From Turicibacter bilis (GTDB lineage: Bacteria; Bacillota_I; Bacilli_A; MOL361; Turicibacteraceae), in assembly GCF_024499055.1 (NCBI RefSeq), contig NZ_CP071249.1, forward strand, positions 992,001-1,056,000: DNA of 64,000 bases, given 5' to 3'. The stretch's first letter is position 1, and every line of letters begins with the position of its first letter. The translations under genes were made by a program, and so were the position numbers. The notes beneath the pieces were generated by a model, which did no database searches, was not told the origin of the DNA, and saw nothing but the letters and a program-made list of their open reading frames with translations. This document shows, one piece after another, positions 48,212-56,104 of this stretch.

Positions 48212-49013
48212 ATTTGATAAAATATTGCTTTAAACGAACATCATACATCATATGAACAAGGGTCTCCTGATCCAGGTAGGTATAGTTTACACTCTTAAAT
48301 TGATAATCATCCCAATTAGTACTCGGTAAACTAGATATTGTTAAAAGTGAACTTTGATGCTGACTTTCAATCTCTAATGGACTATATAATGTATAAGTTT
48401 CTCCGTCTTCATCTTCAAATGTATACATCACACTTTGGAGATTATAATCTGAATTATTTCTTAAATACGTCTGTAACACGACCTCGTCATCCTCTTTTTT
48501 CAGTAACGTAGCCTCCACAAACTCAATCTCTTCTACTTTAACTAATGGATCAATCATTTCTTGTTTAGTTAATTGATTGTAAGTATAAAAATCCCGTCCA
48601 ACATCGTAGGTCACAACGGTCTCTTGGTAATTATCATCAACCATTTTAATCGTAAAGCGCGTCATTTTAAGATCATCTATCTGTAAACTACTTGGTCCAA
48701 CACAACGAATCCAGCCACTTATATCATTTGGCTGTAATGTATCTTGCGTCACAATGGTCGTATGACGACCATTTTCTAACTCTACCTCAATCGTTAATCC
48801 TTTAATCGTATGCTTAGAATTATTTTTTATTCTTGTTTGATAGATAGCTAAATCACTACCTTCTTCTTGTTCAACAGATGCATCAATAAACTCAATTTCT
48901 CCAACACCAACGTAATGTCGGTCCACTTTTCCATCTGGTACCTCCATCTGACAACCACAGAGGCCTAACATGGCTACAAGTAATAACAATAATCTAAATT
49001 TTTTCTGTTTCAT
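48210..49013 (-). CDS. Lipoprotein with two repeated beta-sandwich domains
   Basis: 267 residues. Signal peptide with lipobox LGLCGCQ (acylated Cys at about residue 21). Two similar halves follow: GEIEFIDASVEQEEGSDLAI with YQTRIKNNSKHTIKGL, and EEIEFVEATLLKKEDDEVVL with QTYLRNNSDYNLQSV. Each reads as one seven-stranded domain of the kind found in surface lipoproteins that describe slow-changing adhesin-like or inhibitor-like folds; no catalytic motif. Function unknown. Single gene with its own terminator. Confidence 0.85.
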   Translation of the reverse strand: MKQKKFRLLLLLVAMLGLCGCQMEVPDGKVDRHYVGVGEIEFIDASVEQEEGSDLAIYQTRIKNNSKHTIKGLTIEVELENGRHTTIVTQDTLQPNDISGWIRCVGPSSLQIDDLKMTRFTIKMVDDNYQETVVTYDVGRDFYTYNQLTKQEMIDPLVKVEEIEFVEATLLKKEDDEVVLQTYLRNNSDYNLQSVMYTFEDEDGETYTLYSPLEIESQHQSSLLTISSLPSTNWDDYQFKSVNYTYLDQETLVHMMYDVRLKQYFIK

Positions 49014-49087
49014 CTATCTTCATCCCTTTTGACTTTTCTACTATTAAAATGAACTCAAATAGATAAAGTTATACCCCCTGCCCTAAT

Positions 49088-49116
49088 AAAAAAAGCAAGA
49101 GCGATTCGCTCTTGCT
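49088..49116 (-). terminator. Terminator after the aldo/keto reductase gene
   Basis: AGCAAGAGCGA/TCGCTCTTGCT perfect stem followed by T7 on the minus strand. Confidence 0.9.
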
Positions 49117-49119
49117 ACC

Positions 49120-50094
49120 TTATAATAATTTTCTTCCTAAACCACTGTTATATAATCGATACCACTGTTCTCGTGTTAATGTCACCTTCATCGCTTCACA
49201 AATCGCCTGTAAGCGAGCAGGCGTCTTCGTTCCAACAATCGGCTGAATTTGTGCAGGATGACGCAATAGCCAAGCGACCATAATCGCTTCACGACTCACT
49301 CCATATTCATTAGCATACAACTGAATGAGTTTAATCATCTCTTCATGTTCTGATGACACTTCCTCTTTTGTTAAAGAACCACCTGCTAGCGGTGACCAGG
49401 CTTGCAACGTGATTTGATGATGACGACAATATTCCAGTGTCCCTTGACTTCGATAATCTAACGGATTCACTAGTGAATTGACATTCAATCCTTCATCAAT
49501 TAGATTAGATTGTAATAACGACAGTTCCATCTGATTGGCAACTAATGGTTCATCTAAATAAGACTGTAAGAAGTCAATTTGTGCGCCATTATGGTTACTA
49601 ACTCCAAAATAACGAACCTTCCCACTTTCTTTAAGTTTAGAGAAGGCTTTAGCTACCTCCTCAGGCTCCATTAAGGTATCTGGTCGATGTAATAATAAAC
49701 TATCTAAATAATCAACCTTTAAACGACTTAAGATACCATCAACTGAATGCATAATATGTTCATAACTAAAGTCATAATGCGGAGCCGATCCTTCATATAA
49801 ATCATTCATTAAACGAATCCCACATTTAGATTGGATAAAAATTGATTCACGGTCTACTAATTTGGCATCCCAAATCGAAGAAAATACTGTTTCGGCTTTT
49901 CCACCCTTATAAATATCAGCATGATCAAAGAAATTAATCCCTTGTTCTAATGCCGCCTCAACTGCTTTTATAGCTGCCACTTCATCTGATTTTGTTAGCG
50001 GTATCTTAGCATCCCATTCTCCACCTAATCCCATACATCCTAAAGCAATTTGTGAGACCATTAAATCACTTTTTCCTAATTGTGTTTTCTTCAT
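49120..50094 (-). CDS. Aldo/keto reductase (YdhF/YcsN-like)
   Basis: 324 residues. Start MKKTQLGKSDLMVSQIALG, catalytic tetrad pieces FFDHADIYKGGKAE (Asp, Tyr), SIFIQSKCGIR (Lys) and SLLLHRPDTL (His), plus the NADPH-site segment PIVGTKTPARLQAI. An (alpha/beta)8-barrel NADPH-dependent oxidoreductase; substrate not predictable. GGAAAGGGG precedes the ATG. Monocistronic. Confidence 0.93.
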   Translation of the reverse strand: MKKTQLGKSDLMVSQIALGCMGLGGEWDAKIPLTKSDEVAAIKAVEAALEQGINFFDHADIYKGGKAETVFSSIWDAKLVDRESIFIQSKCGIRLMNDLYEGSAPHYDFSYEHIMHSVDGILSRLKVDYLDSLLLHRPDTLMEPEEVAKAFSKLKESGKVRYFGVSNHNGAQIDFLQSYLDEPLVANQMELSLLQSNLIDEGLNVNSLVNPLDYRSQGTLEYCRHHQITLQAWSPLAGGSLTKEEVSSEHEEMIKLIQLYANEYGVSREAIMVAWLLRHPAQIQPIVGTKTPARLQAICEAMKVTLTREQWYRLYNSGLGRKLL

Positions 50095-50156
50095 AATAAA
50101 CCCCTTTCCTCATCAACTTAACATCCATTATATCCTATATTAAATCACTATTAAAC

Positions 50157-50190
50157 AAAAATGACAGACGTTTTCACATCTGTCACTTTT
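50157..50190 (-). terminator. Terminator after the YgiT-HTH gene
   Basis: GTGACAGA...TCTGTCAT stem with one mismatch and T5 on the minus strand. Confidence 0.75.
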
Positions 50191-50209
50191 ATTGCTCTGA
50201 TTTCCTCAA

Positions 50210-50638
50210 TTATACCTTTAATAAATCATCAAATGATTGCTTTTGTTCTGATAAAATATAGGCATCAATATCTTTTTTGATAAATCGCCATTCACGGCCG
50301 ACTTTATGGCCTTTTAAACGGCCATCTTTAATCATATTATAAATGGTTTGATGACTAACTCTTAATAACGAAGCCACTTCCGAAAGCGTTAAAATTTCAC
50401 GCTCGTCTTCTTTTGTCACTAATGATTGTGTCCGTTTTTTCGCTCCAGATTCACTAAGCGTTTCACTTAACTTTTGAAGAACGAGTACATCAGTCGACTC
50501 CAGCGTTGTATCACCACAGCAAGGACAAACATAAACAGTAATTCCCTCAATATGTAACTTTAAGTTTCCAAATCCAGACTGTATTGATGTCGTCTTGACC
50601 TCTAACTCATGTAAACATTTCTGACAAACTTTTTTCAT
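50210..50638 (-). CDS. YgiT-type zinc finger with excisionase-like HTH
   Basis: 142 residues. The N-terminal half has two Cys pairs (KKVCQKCLHEL, VYVCPCCGDTTLE), a YgiT/MqsA-type zinc ribbon. The C-terminal half is a MerR/excisionase winged helix: LTLSEVASLLRVSHQTIYNM followed by DGRLKGHKVGREWRFIKKDI. A DNA-binding regulator; in MqsA-type pairs it would be an antitoxin, but no toxin gene is next to it. ATG 50638 has AGGGGAG upstream, so the longer frame (50659) is rejected. Confidence 0.85.
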   Translation of the reverse strand: MKKVCQKCLHELEVKTTSIQSGFGNLKLHIEGITVYVCPCCGDTTLESTDVLVLQKLSETLSESGAKKRTQSLVTKEDEREILTLSEVASLLRVSHQTIYNMIKDGRLKGHKVGREWRFIKKDIDAYILSEQKQSFDDLLKV

Positions 50639-50876
50639 AGGCTCACTCCCCTTCTCCATTCACTCTCCATTCTTAGTTGACTTCTTGATTCACTCACATA
50701 AATGTAATCTAATAACCGGACGACTTACTCTTCCTTGAATTAAGATAAAAACTCCTATTGATTAGTACTAATTACAAAACATTATAAACTAATTTTTTCC
50801 ATTTTTAAAGAGTTGTGTCCTGAAAAAATATAAAATTAACACGAAAAATAAGTTGACAGTTCACTTTTTTTTATTC

Positions 50877-50914
50877 AAAAAAAGGTTAAAATCCAGAATA
50901 GATTTTAACCTTTT
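50877..50914 (-). terminator. Terminator after the zinc-ribbon gene
   Basis: AAAAGGTTAAAATC ... GATTTTAACCTTTT stem; lies just beyond the stop at 50917. Confidence 0.85.
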
Positions 50915-50916
50915 AA

Positions 50917-51174
50917 CTATTTCCAACGTTTTAATGTTTTTAATTGTAAACAAAGTACCTGTTTTGTTAACCACTTTTGAAATTTATTCCCTGGCGATTG
51001 ATTCACTATTTTTGAAATTTGTTGTTTCATTTCATCAATTGTTAAATTGGGAAGAATAAATTTCCCATTACGATAACATAAATAACAATATTCTTGAGAG
51101 AAGGTTCCATTATTTTCGTTCCCTAAAATACGTTCATTTAATGGTAAACCACAACTTTGACAAACTTTCTCCAT
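50917..51174 (-). CDS. Small zinc-ribbon protein (zf-ribbon_2 type)
   Basis: 85 residues. CQSCGLPLNERILGNENNGT with EYCYLCYRNGKFILPN gives a Cys4 ribbon, and TIDEMKQQISKIV continues as in PF12674-like proteins. Function unknown. It lies 32 bases downstream of the 5'-nucleotidase gene on the same strand, so may be co-transcribed. The RBS is a weak AGGAAGTG-like sequence before ATG 51174. Confidence 0.85.
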   Translation of the reverse strand: MEKVCQSCGLPLNERILGNENNGTFSQEYCYLCYRNGKFILPNLTIDEMKQQISKIVNQSPGNKFQKWLTKQVLCLQLKTLKRWK

Positions 51175-51206
51175 TTTAATTCACTTCCTTCTTGATGAAA
51201 TTACTA

Positions 51207-52184
51207 CTAGGATTGTTCGCCATGATGTTCATAATGTTCGTGATTTTCATGATACTCCGGTTGTTGCTCAACTTGATGTTGTTGAAATTGATGTAATTTG
51301 GAATCTGATTTATAAGGAACGCGGCCTGAGGGAATCAATTGTGAAGCAGGACCTACATGATAATCTTGGTCATCAAAGAAAATATGTGCATTAAAGGCTT
51401 TTAAAACTTTATCCTTGGCAACGCCCCCTAAGAAGAACATCTCATCTATTTTACATCCCCATTTGCGTAACGTTAAAATAACACGTTTATGAGCCGGTGA
51501 ATTTCTCGCCGTCACAATCGCAATTTTTAGTAGTGAATCATCTTTTTCTTTAATTTTAGAAAGTGTCTTCAATAATTTCGCAAATGGACCTTCATTCATT
51601 GCATTTTCAGCATTTGCATTTTCGTTTTCATAGAAAGCTTCTAATCCTTCTTGTTTATAAATTAATTCAGATTCATCAGAGAACACAACCGCATCTGCAT
51701 CAAAAGCAATACGGATTTCTTTTTGGTTTGGATGATAATCACGAGGTGCATCATAAACTAGAGCAGCTGCAACCCCTTGATCAATCGCATCTTGAACTTC
51801 TTTTTCATTACGAGATAGAAATAGATCAATATTAAATGCCTCTAAATAAGGGTGTTTAGCCTCCCCACCCGTAAAGGCTGCTCGGACAATATCTAATCCA
51901 TATTCTGAGATACTATTAAAAACACGCAATCCTGTCTCTGGACTATTACTTGATAAAATAATCACCTCAACAATTGGCTCTTCAAACTTCTCATTTAAGC
52001 TTAGTAAAGCTTCAATTAACGGAAAAGCTGTCCCCTTTGGTAAGACAGTATTCTCATGCTCAATTTGATAATGTGTATATGCTTCAATTCCATTGTTCTC
52101 AAAAATTTGATTTTCATGTTCAAGATCAAATAAAGCACGACTTGAAATTGCCACCACTAACTTATCGCTTAAATCATATGCCAC
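51207..52184 (-). CDS. Cytosolic 5'-nucleotidase (NT5C1-like) with His-rich tail
   Basis: 325 residues. The HAD-like DxD is FDADAVVFSD (161-170), with VEVIILSSNS (73-81), AAFTGGEAKHPYLEAF (102-117), IVTARNSPAHKR and FFLGGVAKDKVL; these match the NT5C1/5'-nucleotidase family (PF06189) that dephosphorylates nucleoside monophosphates. The last 30 residues (HQFQQHQVEQQPEYHENHEH and on) are rich in His, Gln and Glu. The start is GTG 52184 with AGAGGTGA upstream. A degenerate paralogue lies directly upstream. Confidence 0.9.
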   Translation of the reverse strand: MAYDLSDKLVVAISSRALFDLEHENQIFENNGIEAYTHYQIEHENTVLPKGTAFPLIEALLSLNEKFEEPIVEVIILSSNSPETGLRVFNSISEYGLDIVRAAFTGGEAKHPYLEAFNIDLFLSRNEKEVQDAIDQGVAAALVYDAPRDYHPNQKEIRIAFDADAVVFSDESELIYKQEGLEAFYENENANAENAMNEGPFAKLLKTLSKIKEKDDSLLKIAIVTARNSPAHKRVILTLRKWGCKIDEMFFLGGVAKDKVLKAFNAHIFFDDQDYHVGPASQLIPSGRVPYKSDSKLHQFQQHQVEQQPEYHENHEHYEHHGEQS

Positions 52185-52602
52185 CTTTACTCACCTCTTA
52201 CACTCATATTTAACATTATATGTGGATAACTTTATACACTCATTATATATATTTTTTCCCATTTTATCAATATAAGTCAACTGATGTCTAATATAAAAAA
52301 GCTGTTGTTTACTCTAAAATCCCCTTCTAAAACAATATAATTAATGTTAAACACCTTTCTTTGAAATTAATCAACAATGAACGTTAATCGTATTAAATAG
52401 ACAAAGCAACCAAAAATTAACCTTAAATACTAAAAAAACTATCTCTAAAAGCTCCCATATAAATTCATAAATTAAGTTACTTGATAACGCCATCAATATT
52501 AAATAATGTTCATCAAGTGACTCATGATAATGTCCCGCCTCATCTATGCTTTCTAATCGTCTGTTCCAAAAATGATATGCCACCTTCTAAAGCATACTTG
52601 CT
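52185..52602. other. Intergenic region between the nucleotidase paralogues
   Basis: Carries TATAAT-like boxes about 50 bases before the nucleotidase start. A frame of 70 codons (52371-52583, minus) opens with AAGGTGGCATAT, the same 12 bases as at the nucleotidase start, so this could be a duplicated or decayed start region; its translation resembles nothing known and I do not call it a gene. Confidence 0.4.
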
Positions 52603-53304
52603 TCAAAAATCAATATTTAAAATACATTCAGAGTTTGGGAGAGGTGATAGTGGTTCCCGCTGCTCTCCTTCAAAATAAATATGAACGTTATATAACTCCA
52701 TTAAATCAGCGCCCTTTCCGGAGGCAATAAAACAAACTGCATTAATCTTACATTGAGCGTCTTTAAACAACTCCTTTATCCAACGATCGACACTATATGA
52801 ACGAGTCGTCATCAGTTCAATCGATAAAGATTGTTTATCTTGTTGTTGAATATAACCTAATAGTGGAATCCACTTGCCAAGACCACTATAAGTGACCTGA
52901 TCTAAAAACAAACGATGATCAAAGGCAATACTTAAGGTTGAAATCGGAATTTTATTCGAGATTACACCTGCTAAAATTCCCACTGCTTGCGCTTTTGCAA
53001 CCATGAACTCATCAGCAGAGAAATACACTTCCACTTCTAATGCCTGTAAATAAGAAATTAATGACTCCCCTCCTGTAAAAATAACTTGATCAATATTTAA
53101 TTGGTGAACAGATAAGCTTTCAAAAACCATTGGGGAAATAGATGGATTATCGGCTGAAAAAATGAAGATTTCAATAATTTGATGATTGAATTTCATTAAT
53201 TGTTGTAAAAAAGAAAATAAAACTCCCTTTACATAAGTTCCCTCACACACTTCATTCATCTGAAATACAGCACGTAAATCTACTCCAATCTTCAACATCT
53301 CCAT
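52603..53304 (-). CDS. Degenerate 5'-nucleotidase paralogue
   Basis: 233 residues. The order of motifs matches the neighbouring nucleotidase: IEIFIFSADNPSISPMVFES, IDQVIFTGGESLISYLQAL, STLSIAFDHRLFLDQ, ELMTTRSYSVDRW, AVCFIASGKGADLMELYNVHIYF (last shortened here by me to FIASGKGADL). But the catalytic DxD is FDHR (128-131), lacking the second Asp, and the sequence ends where the last helix starts. It is likely inactive or altered. AGGGGAG 8 bases before ATG 53304 argues it is still translated. Confidence 0.78.
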   Translation of the reverse strand: MEMLKIGVDLRAVFQMNEVCEGTYVKGVLFSFLQQLMKFNHQIIEIFIFSADNPSISPMVFESLSVHQLNIDQVIFTGGESLISYLQALEVEVYFSADEFMVAKAQAVGILAGVISNKIPISTLSIAFDHRLFLDQVTYSGLGKWIPLLGYIQQQDKQSLSIELMTTRSYSVDRWIKELFKDAQCKINAVCFIASGKGADLMELYNVHIYFEGEQREPLSPLPNSECILNIDF

Positions 53305-53375
53305 CTAATTCGCTCCCCTAACATATGTATGACAGTATATGAAGATTCCTCTATCATTTAGAACTTCCCTTAAAG

Positions 53376-53407
53376 AAAAAAGGCTTCTCTATAGAAGCCC
53401 TCTTTTT
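53376..53407 (-). terminator. Terminator after the DUF1540 gene
   Basis: AAAGGCTTCT/AGAAGCCCTCTTT hairpin overlapping the stop, followed by T-rich sequence on the minus strand. Confidence 0.75.
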
Positions 53408-53720
53408 AATGTTGTTCAAATGTTTCGCAGCTAGCTGTCACATGATTAATTTGAACGTCTTCAGCATAACATTTTTGATGATCATTATGTTTACAATGAC
53501 AGGCACTACATTTAATATTATTAACACCTGCTTTCTTAGGTGCAGCATTAAATTCTGTCGCAAATTCGGCGTCTGCTTTTAAATCTTGATCAGCAAAGCT
53601 TTTACATAATGTTTCATCTGTTGTTAATGCATGTGTTCCTCGAACATTGACAACTCCAGCATAGCAATTTCCATTATTATCATTATGTACACAATTATGT
53701 GCACCGCATTTGATTGACAT
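53406..53720 (-). CDS. Protein with two DUF1540 Cys-rich domains
   Basis: 104 residues made of two copies of a C-x4-C-x6-C... motif: SIKCGAHNCVHNDNNGNCYA with ADQDL linker, and NIKCSACHCKHNDHQKCYAE. This is DUF1540, a small Cys4-6 domain common in spore-forming Bacillota, thought to bind metal. ATG 53720 has GGAGG 7 bases upstream; 27 extra upstream codons are rejected. Function unknown. Confidence 0.9.
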   Translation of the reverse strand: MSIKCGAHNCVHNDNNGNCYAGVVNVRGTHALTTDETLCKSFADQDLKADAEFATEFNAAPKKAGVNNIKCSACHCKHNDHQKCYAEDVQINHVTASCETFEQH

Positions 53721-54036
53721 AATACAACCTCCATTTGTGGCAACTATATAGTTTACCTCATGTATTTTCCCCTTTATTGATACAAAATATTCTCCTTTCA
53801 TGAAGATAAAATTGATACAAAACGATTTTTTTACTTAAAATTTGACTTTTTTTATTTCTATAATCATTTTACTTTTCAAATCAAAAATTGCATGTTAAAA
53901 TAAAGTCACTTTTATAAGTTAGACCTTATTTGAACGTTTTGTAGGTAGGTAGGTTTAGAAAGTTATAAAAGAAGTATAGGTAGAAACATTTAACAAAAAA
54001 GTTAAATGCTTGGTAGAACAGTAGGAGGAATTGAAT
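53721..54036. other. Divergent region before the sodium symporter gene
   Basis: Contains a GTAGGTAGGTAGG run (53941-53953), a small hairpin CATTTAAC/GTTAAATG with an A6 loop (53988-54009) just before the symporter RBS, and AT-rich promoter-like DNA. No ORF. The hairpin may influence translation of the symporter. Confidence 0.4.
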
Positions 54037-55398
54037 ATGAGTCAACAAGCAACAACTGCGAAACGTGACGGATTTAGTTCACGTTTTGGACTAATCGCAG
54101 CTGCTGCAGGTTCAGCAGTTGGTCTAGGAAACATTTGGAAGTTCCCGTACATCGTAGGAGAAAACGGTGGATCAGCCTTTATTTTAGTTTATTTAATTTC
54201 AATTTTAGCAGTAGGGATTCCAGTTTTATTGGCTGAGTTCATTATTGGACGCCGCGGTCAGGCCAATGCGGTTCGTTCATTTAAAAAGATTGCACCCAAC
54301 ACGAAATGGTCAGCAATTGGATGGATGGGAATTATTAGTGCCTTCATGATTTTAGGTTTCTATACAGTCATTGCAGGATATACCATCCATTATTTCATTT
54401 TAACCATTACTAATTCATTTGCTGGAATGTCAGCAGCACAAATTACTGACACTTTTAATAACTTCTCATCAAGTTCAACACCAATCATTTATACAGTGAT
54501 TTTCATTATCTTATCACTTGCTATTTTATTTGGTGGAATCAAAGATGGAATTGAGAAATACACTAAAATATTAATGCCTGGACTTGTTGGAATTATCGTT
54601 TTATTAGTTATTCGTGCTATCACATTACCGGGAGCAGGTGAAGGAATTCAGTTCTTATTAAAACCAGATTTTAGTGAATTATCAATAAAGGCTATTTTAG
54701 ATGCTTTAGGACACTCATTCTTCTCACTAAGTGTTGGAATGGGGACGATGTTAACATACGGTTCTTACATTAGTAAAAAAGAAAACTTAACATCCGTAAC
54801 TTTCTCAATTGCAGCAGCAGATACAATGATTGCTTTACTTGCTGGACTAGCCATCTTCCCAGCTGTATTCGCATTTGGTATTGATCCAACAGCCGGACCT
54901 GGTTTAGTCTTCATTACTTTACCAAATGTCTTCTTACAAATGCCTGGTGGAGTTATCTTCGGTGCGTTATTCTTCTTATTATTATTTATTGCAGCTTTAA
55001 CTTCAGTTGTCTCAATCTTCGAAGTTATCATCGCTTATGTTACGGAAGAATTAAAAGTTAACCGTCGTAAAGCAATGGGATTAACAACATTAGCAGTTAT
55101 TGTAATCTCAACATTCTGTGCTTTATCACAAACATCGGATTCAGCTTTAGTCTTCAATGGGCATACATTATTTGATTGGATGGATTTATTATCAGCTAAC
55201 GTATTACTTCCAATTGGTGGATTATTAATCATGATTTTCTTAGGATTTATCATGAAAAAATCTGACATTAAAGATGAATTACAACAAGGATCAAAATCAA
55301 TTAAAAATACAATGGCTTACATCACAGTGACAAAATTTGTTGCACCTGTCGCTATTGCTATCGTATTCTTAACTGGAATCCAAGCCTTATTTAGCTAA
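54037..55398 (+). CDS. Neurotransmitter:sodium symporter (NSS/LeuT) family transporter
   Basis: 453 residues, 11-12 membrane helices. TM1 carries the Na+/substrate site SRFGLIAAAAGSAVGLGNIW followed by KFPYIVGENGGSAF, and TM8 the LLLFIAALTSVVSIFE segment with Ser/Thr ligands for sodium. It is a short bacterial NSS (as MhsT/Tyt1), which import amino acids or related amines. Turicibacter sanguinis has been reported to use a SERT-like NSS protein for serotonin uptake; whether this is that gene cannot be told here. ATG 54037 has GGAGG 9 bases upstream. Monocistronic with terminator. Confidence 0.94.
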   Translation: MSQQATTAKRDGFSSRFGLIAAAAGSAVGLGNIWKFPYIVGENGGSAFILVYLISILAVGIPVLLAEFIIGRRGQANAVRSFKKIAPNTKWSAIGWMGIISAFMILGFYTVIAGYTIHYFILTITNSFAGMSAAQITDTFNNFSSSSTPIIYTVIFIILSLAILFGGIKDGIEKYTKILMPGLVGIIVLLVIRAITLPGAGEGIQFLLKPDFSELSIKAILDALGHSFFSLSVGMGTMLTYGSYISKKENLTSVTFSIAAADTMIALLAGLAIFPAVFAFGIDPTAGPGLVFITLPNVFLQMPGGVIFGALFFLLLFIAALTSVVSIFEVIIAYVTEELKVNRRKAMGLTTLAVIVISTFCALSQTSDSALVFNGHTLFDWMDLLSANVLLPIGGLLIMIFLGFIMKKSDIKDELQQGSKSIKNTMAYITVTKFVAPVAIAIVFLTGIQALFS

Positions 55399-55406
55399 GC
55401 AATTCT

Positions 55407-55437
55407 AAAAACTGTTTCATGATGAAACAGTTTTTTT
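55407..55437 (+). terminator. Terminator after the NSS transporter
   Basis: AAACTGTTTCAT/GATGAAACAGTTT hairpin followed by T7. Confidence 0.9.
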
Positions 55438-55545
55438 ATGCATTATTTCATATATCTAACATTAATCTTTCAATATACTTTGACATTTTCCGTTCATAAT
55501 AATTATGAAGACAGTAATTCAATTCATATGAGGAGGTCAATAGAC

Positions 55546-55674
55546 ATGAATAATCATCAATTAGTTCAACTTTTAAAATTTACTAATCTATATCTATTTT
55601 TTCAAAATTCATCTGTATTATTCTCCTCCTTTACTAAAAAAATACGTCAAATGATTTTATTTGAAGATGAATAA
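55546..55674 (+). CDS. Small protein, 42 residues
   Basis: ATG 55546 with a perfect AGGAGGT 10 bases upstream, a TTGACA promoter-like box at about 55480, and its own terminator at 55677. The protein begins MNNHQLVQLLKFTNLYLFFQ and ends RQMILFEDE; mixed hydrophobic and polar, without a signal peptide. The complete set of expression signals argues that it is real. No family recognised. The longer frame to 55438 overlaps the preceding terminator and is rejected. Confidence 0.65.
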   Translation: MNNHQLVQLLKFTNLYLFFQNSSVLFSSFTKKIRQMILFEDE

Positions 55675-55676
55675 CA

Positions 55677-55711
55677 TAAAAAAAGAGAAAGTTTTGGCTT
55701 TCTCTTTTTCT
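55677..55711 (+). terminator. Terminator after the 42-residue ORF
   Basis: AAAAAGAGAAAG ... CTTTCTCTTTTT stem with a 7-base loop and T5. Confidence 0.85.
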
Positions 55712-55942
55712 GTTATTCGTGAACAGTAACAACAAACTTTAATTGTTCTAACTTCTAACAAAACTTTCTGATGAGGTATTTTTAATGTTACTAAAATCCC
55801 CATCTTCATCAACCTCTAAATCTCATAATAAAACACGAAGAAATCCATACATTCCTCCCTTAATACCTTCATTTCATATAGTTAAACATTCCACTCTGCC
55901 AATCCTAAAAACACAAAAAGAAAGTTTTCAGTTTTAACAACC

Positions 55943-56069
55943 TCACTCAATAAAATTATTAAAAATATTGATTGAAATCTTAGCTAATTGATGCTCATTC
56001 AAATAAATCTTAATTAGATCATTTACTGTATCAATTAACCCTCTTTATAAATCCGATAGAATGACTCAT
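55943..56069 (-). pseudogene. Possible frameshifted small ORF (about 41 residues)
   Basis: ATG 56069 follows a GGAGG but stops after MSHSIGFIKRVN. Dropping one G from the GGG at about 56041-56043 gives a continuous frame IKRLIDTVNDLIKIYLNEHQ on to FNNFIE and a TGA at 55943. The protein is amphipathic-helix-like. A decayed gene or a sequence error; low confidence. The remainder of 55712-56104 shows no further ORF or RNA gene. Confidence 0.3.
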
Positions 56070-56104
56070 CCTCCAAACACTATCTTTCTCAAAAAAATAT
56101 CCGA

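Noticed and set aside
50210-50638. Toxin-antitoxin pair with the YgiT-HTH protein
   Set aside because: No toxin-sized ORF is adjacent on either side; the next genes are an aldo/keto reductase and a zinc-ribbon protein.
52371-52583. 70-residue ORF between the nucleotidase paralogues
   Set aside because: GTG start lies on the RBS, no homology is recognisable, and the C-terminal part is low-complexity hydrophobic; probably chance or decayed.
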